Of a stretch of 64,000 nucleotides of DNA, positions 57,627 through 64,000 are shown in pieces (within the stretch, counting starts at the first letter, position 1; the number at the start of each line of letters is the position of its first letter). Source of the stretch: Areca catechu (lineage: Eukaryota > Streptophyta > Magnoliopsida > Arecales > Arecaceae); contig CM038049.1 of assembly GCA_021397845.1 (NCBI GenBank), positions 109,150,877 to 109,214,876 on the forward strand, in the 5' to 3' direction. Position numbers and translations under genes: made by a program. Under the pieces are notes generated by a model, which was not told the DNA's origin, did no database searches, and saw only the letters and a list, made by a program, of their open reading frames with translations.

Positions 57627-58322
57627 ATGGAAGAATTAGAGAAAAAATCTCCTGAACCTCTTGAAGTACTCAAGAAAGAAATAGAATCCAAATCTTGTCC
57701 AACTGAGGAATTAAAGAAAGAAACTCCTGAACATGATGAAGAATTTAAGGAAGAAATCAGTGAAGCTAGGTCTAACCTAAATATACATGAACCAATATTT
57801 GCAATAAAGGATAAATTTGTAATAGTCACCCAGCTTGAAGAAATTAAAGATGAAAATAATCAACTTGAAGAAAGAGAAGTCTAGGAAGAGCCACCCCAAG
57901 AAATAAAAGAGTTCATAAAAGAAAAGGATGTGGAATTAAAGTTAATCAATGATAAGGATTCAAATTTAGAGATCAATGAAAGATCACTTATTGGGATATT
58001 GACCATCAGGGAAACCCAAGAACAAACCCCTACTGATCAGCCCCAAGAAGTTGTAGAGCCTTTGAAGGACCTTCGGCATGTATTCCCTAATAGTTTTTCT
58101 ATCCCTGATCCACCATCCTTGAACATCCACCATCCTGATCCACCATTATGGAACATTCACTCTCCTATTCCACCAAGCTGGGACATCAACCATACCATTG
58201 ATCTGGTCCTAGTGATATTTAATAGTTACTTTTTAAAGACTCTATGGCATATGTTAGGAACCAAATTAAGATTTGCTGCTACTTACCTGAAGATGTGTGC
58301 AAAAGTCTTCAAAGCCTTTTAG
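57627..58322 (+). pseudogene. Element M acidic linker fused to an integrase scrap
   Basis: Frames 57627-57884 and 57930-58322 share one reading frame interrupted by one stop. The text is Glu/Lys-rich (EELEKKSPEPLEVLKKEIE, PTEELKKETPEHDEEFKEEI), followed by a triple repeat of the type DPPLWNIHSPIPPSWDINH, then FNSYFLKTLWHMLGTKLRFA, which matches SNFWKTLWHMLGTKLKYS in B's integrase. The junction shows where pol was deleted: linker sequence runs straight into the middle of the integrase core. Confidence 0.75.
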
Positions 58323-58629
58323 GGAAAATATTAGAAATTAGGAGCCTTTGTTTCCTAGCCTAATAATAAAGTTCAGTCCTTAGATAATAAAGCCCATTTG
58401 AGCTTCTCTTTTATTTTGGTTTTGTTTTGTTACTTGGTGTCATTTGAGCTTATCATCCATGCATAAGTATCCATGATTGTGAGAGTCATATGTATAGCAT
58501 GATTAGTAAGAATATTTGAGCAATGAAATTAACAAGCATATGGCTAAATTTTATAAGAGAGTCAAAGACCTTTTATGAAAAAGACTATATGAAAAAAAAG
58601 TCGCATACCCGTGGTGTAGGTCCTTTTCA

Positions 58630-59022
58630 TAATACTAAAAAAAAATTACTATCTGACTTTGGTATAAGTTCTACTTTCAATGTTTCAGACCTAGTAAGGT
58701 AAAGGAACCAACAATGATACCTAGCAAGCCTTTTTGGACTTAATCCAATTTTTTTTGAGAGAGAACCAACCCTTGAGTATCTACCAGCTCCACTACCCAA
58801 ATCGATGAGAAAGGAATGAGCGAATTTGGATGATAAGACTATTACTACCCAAAACAAGGACTATCCGCATGATTGGGTTTATTAGCAAGGTCGACCTAAA
58901 TCAGAAAACCATGGATCACTAGAGAGAATCTTCAAAGGAACAATCCAGGCCTACTAGCCTATTACCAAAGTCAAAATGAGCCTTACTCGACAAGATCGAG
59001 TTTCTCTCCACCCTGGGCAAAT
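58630..59022 (+). pseudogene. Element M chromodomain tail and 3' end
   Basis: GISSTFNVSDLVR-like text (58655-58695) corresponds to GISSTFNVSDLVEY of B, followed by eroded chromodomain sequence (KTITTQNKDYPHDWVY, QGRPKSENHGS) to about 58930. CTCTCCACCCTGGGCAAAT precedes the 3' LTR at 59023. Confidence 0.7.
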
Positions 59023-60576
59023 TGATGGAGACATCAAGCAAAGGCAAATAAATTTCAAGCAACTCACTTTTCAAGAAGCTACTTCCATGAGCCGACACAA
59101 GAAGGAGAGCCCAAATTTTCATGAGTCGACTCAACCTGTCCTTGAGTCGACACCTTTATATATATTAAATATTCTTTATTTTCCACTTGCAAGTTTATTG
59201 GAACACCACGTGAAGCACCCTTGAAAGATCCTTGGATGCCATTCCCTTATGACACTTGGGAGTTCTCTTTTGATTACATTTGGAGGCACCTTTGGATGAC
59301 ATGTGGAAGATCCCCTCAATGACACTTGCAGGTCCTTTTTGAGCAACACTTGGAAGACTCTCTTAATGACACATGGCAGCATTTCTTGTTCACCTCATCA
59401 CATTCACTTGGAGAACATTTCCACTTGGAGGCCACTTCATCAAGATTCTTTTGGGGATCACATGAGAAGAAGAAACTACTTACAAATTCCCCAACAAGTC
59501 TCCAACAAATCTTCAACTAACATGACATGTAGGATGCCACTTGGTCCTCCACTTCATCAGCCATCAAGGCCTTTACCTCAGAAAGGAGAGCCACATGGAG
59601 GATACTTGGCACCACATGGGATGAGTTTCTAGAAGGAAATATTGTTGCTACTACTTTCTTGTTAGAAAAACTAATCTAGAGATTAGTTAGGAGTTAGTTC
59701 TAACTAAAATACTCTCTTGGCCGAATTAAGTGGAGCCCCTTGGCCTATAAATAGGGCCTAAGCCTCCCTTCTTGTAATGAATTTCCATTTGATATTCAAT
59801 TGATGCATGATATTGAGTTTGGTTTTCTATCTTCTTGCTAAATTTTAGTCTAGGTTTTTTCTTGTGTGGAGAGGGTGAGATGCCCTTAATCTAGCTAGTT
59901 TTCTTCATTCTCTAGTCCTAGAGCTAGGTCACTCTTTGAGAGAGAGGGTGAGAGGCCCATTTTCCACTTCAAAGAAGTCCTAACAAGGTCCTTGAAGTGC
60001 ACTCCAAGAGGGAGAGGCCGTAAGACCCAAAGCTTGCCATCTAGTTTCAATCCATCCCCAACTTTTCTTCTTCTTGCTTTTCTTCGTTACATTCCTTCTT
60101 TCAACTTGCTTCCATGCCTTATATCACTTTCTTTGTAGGTTCTCTCGATTGATTTGAAATTGAAGATGAAGGTTCTTTGCCATTATCCAAGTGCAAGGTG
60201 AGTTCACAAGTTGAAGGAGTTCTAGTCTTACAATCTAAACCTCTTTCCTAGAGTGATGAGTGAACCCTTCCACCAAATGTTTAGCCATTATTGTTGGTAG
60301 AAAAATCCTTCCTAAGCTTTATTAGATCTGATCATTTGAAGGTTAACTTGCCCTAGTAATGATGGTTTCCTTTCCATGAAGATCATATTCTTAGTTTGAA
60401 CTAGATCCACATTGAGGGTGTTGTAATTTAGATCAACTAGTCTCTTTCATGAAAATTTTTTTCTTGGATTAATTTAGCTCATTTTTGTGTGAATTTATTG
60501 CTCAGTTTAGCTTACTAATCATCTTGCTTGAATCTCCATCTAGCATGAATGCATGATCTTTTCCCGTCCAGCATCA
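59023..60576 (+). repeat. 3' LTR of element M
   Basis: It starts TGATGGAGACATC and ends CCAGCATCA. TATAAATA lies at 59745-59752. It is shorter than the 5' copy by about 46 bases through small deletions. Confidence 0.92.
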
Positions 60577-61266
60577 TTGGTTGATCCACCTAAAAGGATA
60601 AAATCCATTGGGTGCAAGTGGATCTTCAAGCGGAAGTGGGACACAGATGGGCAGGTGGAGACCTATAAAGCCCATCTGGTTACCAAGGGGTATCATCAGC
60701 ATTATGGTATTGACTATGATGAGACATTCTTTCCTATGGCGATGCTCATGTCCATTCAAATTATGCTTGCTTTAGCAACACATTTAGATTATGAAATCTG
60801 GCAAATGGATATCCGAACAACTTTCTTAAATGGTGAGCTAGAAGAGGAGGTGTATATGATGCAACTTGAAAGGTTCACATCCATAGATGAGTCTAAAGTG
60901 TGCAGGCTTCAGAGGTCCATTTATAGACTGAAGCAGGCTTCTAAGAGTTAGAACATGCATTTTGAATGGAGAGGAACCTTGTATATACAAATGGTTAAAT
61001 GGTTTTATAGTTGTATTTCTTGTTTTGAATGTGGATGACATTCTTCTAATCGGGAATGACATTCCAGCATTGCAAGGAATAAAGGTCTGGCTTTCATCTC
61101 AATCTCTATGAAAGACTTGGGTGAAGCCTTATACTTACTGGGTATGAAGATCTATAAAAATAGATCTAAGAGGCTTCCGGGACTGTCCCAATCATGTACA
61201 TAAATACTATGCTGAAGCGGTTCAGCATGGAGAATTCCAAAAGAGGCTATCTTCCAATAGATCATG
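60577..61266 (+). pseudogene. Copia H RT, second piece with active site
   Basis: IKSIGCKWIFKRKWDTDGQV, ETYKAHLVTKGYHQHYGIDY, TTFLNGELEEEVYM, KVCRLQRSIYRLKQASKS (60577-60949), then, after a stop, VLNVDDILLIGND near 61017-61060 and MKDLGEALYLLGMKIYKN. The catalytic pair DD is kept, although the usual Tyr before VDD is Asn. This piece contains the part deleted from copia P. It ends at 61266 where LTR I begins. Confidence 0.9.
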
Positions 61267-62714
61267 TGATACGGGACAATATGCAAAAACTAAATTACCG
61301 ATTTTAAATCTAATTAACTGAAATTAATAGTAATTAATTTTCTAGATTTTTTTAAATTAAAGATTCAAAGCATCGAATAGAGTAAGACTAGTTAACTAGT
61401 TATCACCCACAAAGCAGATCTAACAAAGCTAATTAGAAAATAAGGATCTAGTAATTAAGAAACCACCATAAACTAGGATTTAGAATTTTCAAGGATCAAA
61501 AATTAAAAGTTAGGAATGGTTTTGATTTTACCAACGAAGATTTTACGTGCTCTAGTTGTGGATCTGACTGGACTCTCAAGGATCTTGCGGTAGGGCTTCA
61601 AGATGGTTGATCTTCGGGCTTCGAACTTCAATGATGTTGGTTCCAAGGCAAGAAGCACCCTTACTTCAAATCTCAATCACCTGTAATCACTCAAAAAAAA
61701 TACTCAAGTTAGATGGTTGTAGAAAGAGGAAGAATATGGAAAAGGAGGAAGGAAAGAGAGTTGGAAGGTGGCGGCTAGGGTTTTCTAATGGTTGGATATG
61801 TAGGACCTCATACCCCATGATGCACACAGCAAAGGATTGGAAGAATTCTTTTTTATTTGATGAATAATAGTTCTATTTTATAAAAGGGGTTGATGGTGGT
61901 ATTTATAGACCACCTACATGAGAAATGTGGGTTACAAAGAGTAGAATTAGTTCTTCTTGGACAGCAACTCCCTGAATCCTGGTGTTGGCATGATAGAACT
62001 CTTAGTTGTGATCCTTCCTTGGTCTTCATCCATAGTCTTTATCCATAGTGGGCGACAACATGGATTGGCTTATCTGGGTTGGGTGATAAGAAATAAGAAG
62101 AGGCGGTCCTCAATGTGCAACAAATCTTGAAATAATGAGATGGTGTCCTTCTTTTTTGGTCCTCTTAAATTGGTGACAAATAACTAAGAAGGGGATGGGC
62201 GACATATCTCATTCTTGGTACTAACTTATGACTTAGACTCCTTCTCAATCATCTTGAATTTCAAACTTGAAAGAATGCCTTATCTTAAACTCTTTGATTT
62301 TAGAGTTGAATGAACTCCATGGGATAAATAGATACGCATCCACTTATATTAGAATTCCTCCTTGCTGGGCAACAAAAGGAAAAATGAGGCACTACTTGGA
62401 TGTGGGCGACAAAGAGAAGTGAGATGAGAAGTCCTTCTATCTTACTTCTCTTAAAAGTGGCGATGGATTTCAAATGGATGATAATTAATTCATGGTCACC
62501 CTTCTTGGATAAGCCTAACTTTTGAATGATGTCCGGATGTCAGATGTCTGGATGTCTTAAAATCAAAATAAGTACTAATTCTTGATTCTTGATTGGCAGC
62601 CCACATGGGTCTAATATGGCCGACCATGTGATGTGTCATGGCATGTGGTGGCATGTGACATTGCATGTGAGGTGGCTTTAGCATCCAAGGTTGGATGATG
62701 TGGCAAGTGATGTA
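61267..62714 (-). repeat. LTR I (family of L), cut by J
   Basis: On the minus strand it ends TTGTCCCGTATCA at 61267. Its content matches the LTR of L in reverse (for example GTCGCCCA with AGTAGAAGGAC-type text near 62380-62470, and GACATCCAGACATCTGACAT near 62530-62560). TATTTATA lies near 61899. Its start is lost where J enters at 62715. The left flank is copia H. Confidence 0.75.
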
Positions 62715-64000
62715 TGGTGGGGACACCAAAGGTACCAGAATAAGACAGAGGCTTTTCAACCCTCTGTGGATTGATAAATAATTTATCAGTCCATCTATAA
62801 AAAGGGCTTAGCCCATCTGAGTCCATTTTAGCTGTTATTTGAGTCTTTTGAGTTGTTATTTCAGTTATGTACTAGTCAGCTCATGTTGAGCTAGTTCAGT
62901 CCAATACTATTCAGCTCATGTTGAGCTAATTTTATTTTTTTTGAGTCTGTCCAAGTACACTGAAAACTCAAGACTACATCATACAAGTAAAGACCAAGTC
63001 CAACTAGATTGAAGACATGGAAGTATAGCCCAAGTCTAACCTAGCTTAAAGATTTGAAGACCCCAAGAGGAAAATCAAAAACCCTGATTCCTTGCAGATG
63101 CCCTCCAAATGCCCAAATTCCCTTCCAGATGCCAAAGTATATTCATAGACCAGGGCATCCATGATTCTATAGGTCCATCTGCATCCTATCCCAAAGAAAT
63201 CAATCCCAGGCACCAAGCCCAAGCCCTTAAGAAGCAAGATACTAGGAAATATTCCTGCTACCTGGCTACCAGGCCACCCCAACTTCCAGAGGCCCAAGCC
63301 CATGCACCCGAGCCCCTTTGGGCCAGCCCCTTGCTGCTCCTAGAAGCCCAACATGCCCCCTAGTCATCCTTGGAGTGTTGACCAAGTCAAGAGAATTTTT
63401 AGGGATTTTTTCTACCTAATGTTTCCTTATTTTCTAGCTAGGGTTTGAGAGGGAAAAGGATTCTTATGTAAAGACTGGTATGCCCTTACTTAGAGCCCAA
63501 GACTAAGGGTCTATTTAAAGGACCCTAGTCTCTTATATAAAGATTGATTTTGATATATGAATTAAACTTGAGTTCTCTTCTATTGCTTTGTGCTACCCTG
63601 CTTTGTGCTTAAGGGGTTTTGTTGGTGCTTTCGTTTTCCAGATGTTGCTACAGGATTCCTGCCGCCAACCATCTTCCCAGAGCCCTGGCCGCCACCTCCA
63701 AAACTCTATTCCTCTTTGCTATTTTTTCCTTGTTTCATTGTTCCCTAGAGATTTTTCTAACCCCTGATAGGATGTTTGCAGGTCCCCGAGTTCATACGAA
63801 TCCAACGACTCCAGCCAAGCCTCAATCGGACCACCGAGCAGAAAGCCGGGTATCCGCGGGTCTTTGGCTCGGTTTTCCAGGCTGCATCCATCGAGGAACG
63901 AGAGATCCCTTCACTGCGATCTTCATCGAATGCTTCCTGCATATCTTTTAATTTTAGTATATTTCATGCATATTAGGCCATAATTTGCAAGTTTCCTTCT
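62715..64000 (+). mobile_element. Element J: LTR running off the right edge
   Basis: It starts TGGTGGGGACACCAAAGG and follows the solo LTR at 42765-41311 (opposite orientation) through at least 63910, including AGAGGCTTTTCAACCCTC, CAGCTCATGTTGAGCTA and CAGGTCCCCGAGTTC. TATTTAAA lies near 63513-63520. Whether it is a full element or a solo LTR cannot be seen here. Confidence 0.8.

Larger units (their letters stand above)
53873..60576 (+). mobile_element. Element M: non-autonomous gypsy, gag plus chromodomain tail, plus strand
   Basis: LTRs of 1600 bp (53873-55472) and 1554 bp (59023-60576) start TGATRGRGACATC and end GCATCA. The interior (55473-59022, 3.55 kb) holds a primer site, an AT-rich leader, a leader module with hairpin, part of gag, an acidic linker fused to a short integrase piece, and a chromodomain tail. 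There is no protease, RT or RNase H. The flanks (TATGG and TTGGT) do not form a clear TSD. It is inserted in the RT of copia H. Confidence 0.9.
36093..64000 (+). mobile_element. Element H: Ty1/copia retrotransposon related to P, split by five insertions
   Basis: The 5' LTR is in three pieces (36093-36810, 39208-39528, 47143-48127; about 2.0 kb in total), followed by a primer site, leader, gag, protease, integrase and RT up to 61266. RNase H and the 3' LTR are beyond insertion I, off the right edge. L and K lie in the LTR, N in the leader, M at the start of RT and I after RT. Protein and leader alignment with copia P supports every junction. Many stops are present. Confidence 0.88.

Noticed and set aside
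57089..58322. An intact retroviral-type gag-pol in M
   Set aside because: The frame goes from half a capsid through an acidic linker into a scrap of integrase; protease, RT and RNase H are absent.
62496..63363. Frames with GTCATG/CCATG-rich text near the I/J boundary as genes
   Set aside because: They lie within LTRs and read through short repeats; the same frames recur antisense in the solo LTR at 42060-42455.

Overview
This window is plant nuclear DNA, almost certainly from an angiosperm with a large repeat-rich genome. I find no intact host gene, rRNA, tRNA or CRISPR array. Essentially every base can be assigned to LTR retrotransposons of the Ty1/copia and Ty3/gypsy superfamilies, or to their remains, nested up to five deep. 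Clade evidence: tRNA-iMet-type primer sites (TGGTATCAGAGC and variants), copia gag/PR/INT/RT/RNase H order, chromodomain-bearing gypsy integrases, and a captured fragment of a plant Hsp110-class Hsp70 gene. All boundaries and similarities were read by eye; edges without a target-site duplication (TSD) may be off by a few bases.

Left half (1-34090). An old copia LTR on the minus strand (F, 32662-34090) was split by a complete-length chromodomain gypsy on the minus strand (B, right end 32661, running left beyond 5764). B was then hit by four elements: D (24770-28083, a short LTR element carrying a host Hsp110 fragment), E (17327-24490, a non-autonomous gypsy with gag plus a chromodomain tail), P (7060-16288, a full-length plus-strand copia with TSD cctag), and C (a minus-strand copia whose 5' LTR is 3332-5763, sitting in B's 3' LTR). 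C's leader in turn carries A (644-2277), one LTR plus a primer-site stub between perfect ATGCA duplications. Removing these inserts joins B's gag, protease, RT, RNase H, integrase and chromodomain in order, although many stops and substitutions remain.

Middle (34091-36092). A degraded minus-strand element (G) carries an LTR-like region, a primer-site-like sequence and the plant-transposon gag-like domain (Transposase_28 type). F and H both interrupt it.

Right half (36093-64000). A plus-strand copia (H, related to P) runs from its 5' LTR at 36093 off the right edge. It is interrupted by L (36811-39207), K (39529-47142, same family as E), N (49307-50773, solo LTR), M (53873-60576, gag-plus-chromodomain-tail gypsy), and I (61267-62714, LTR of the L family). 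K contains a clean solo LTR (41311-42765, TSD ttgtt). I is cut by J (62715 onward), an LTR of the same family as that solo LTR.

Nothing here is a working gene system. The most interesting signals are in non-coding element parts: (i) a leader module shared by several gypsy families and partly by copia, with a hairpin closed by a GAGA loop whose stem differs by compensatory changes; (ii) clusters of GTCGAC-centred palindromes in copia LTRs and leaders, where related families keep the dyad but change the sequence; (iii) two independent LTR-plus-primer-site remnants ending at the same CTGCATCA; and (iv) Hsp110 gene capture in element D.
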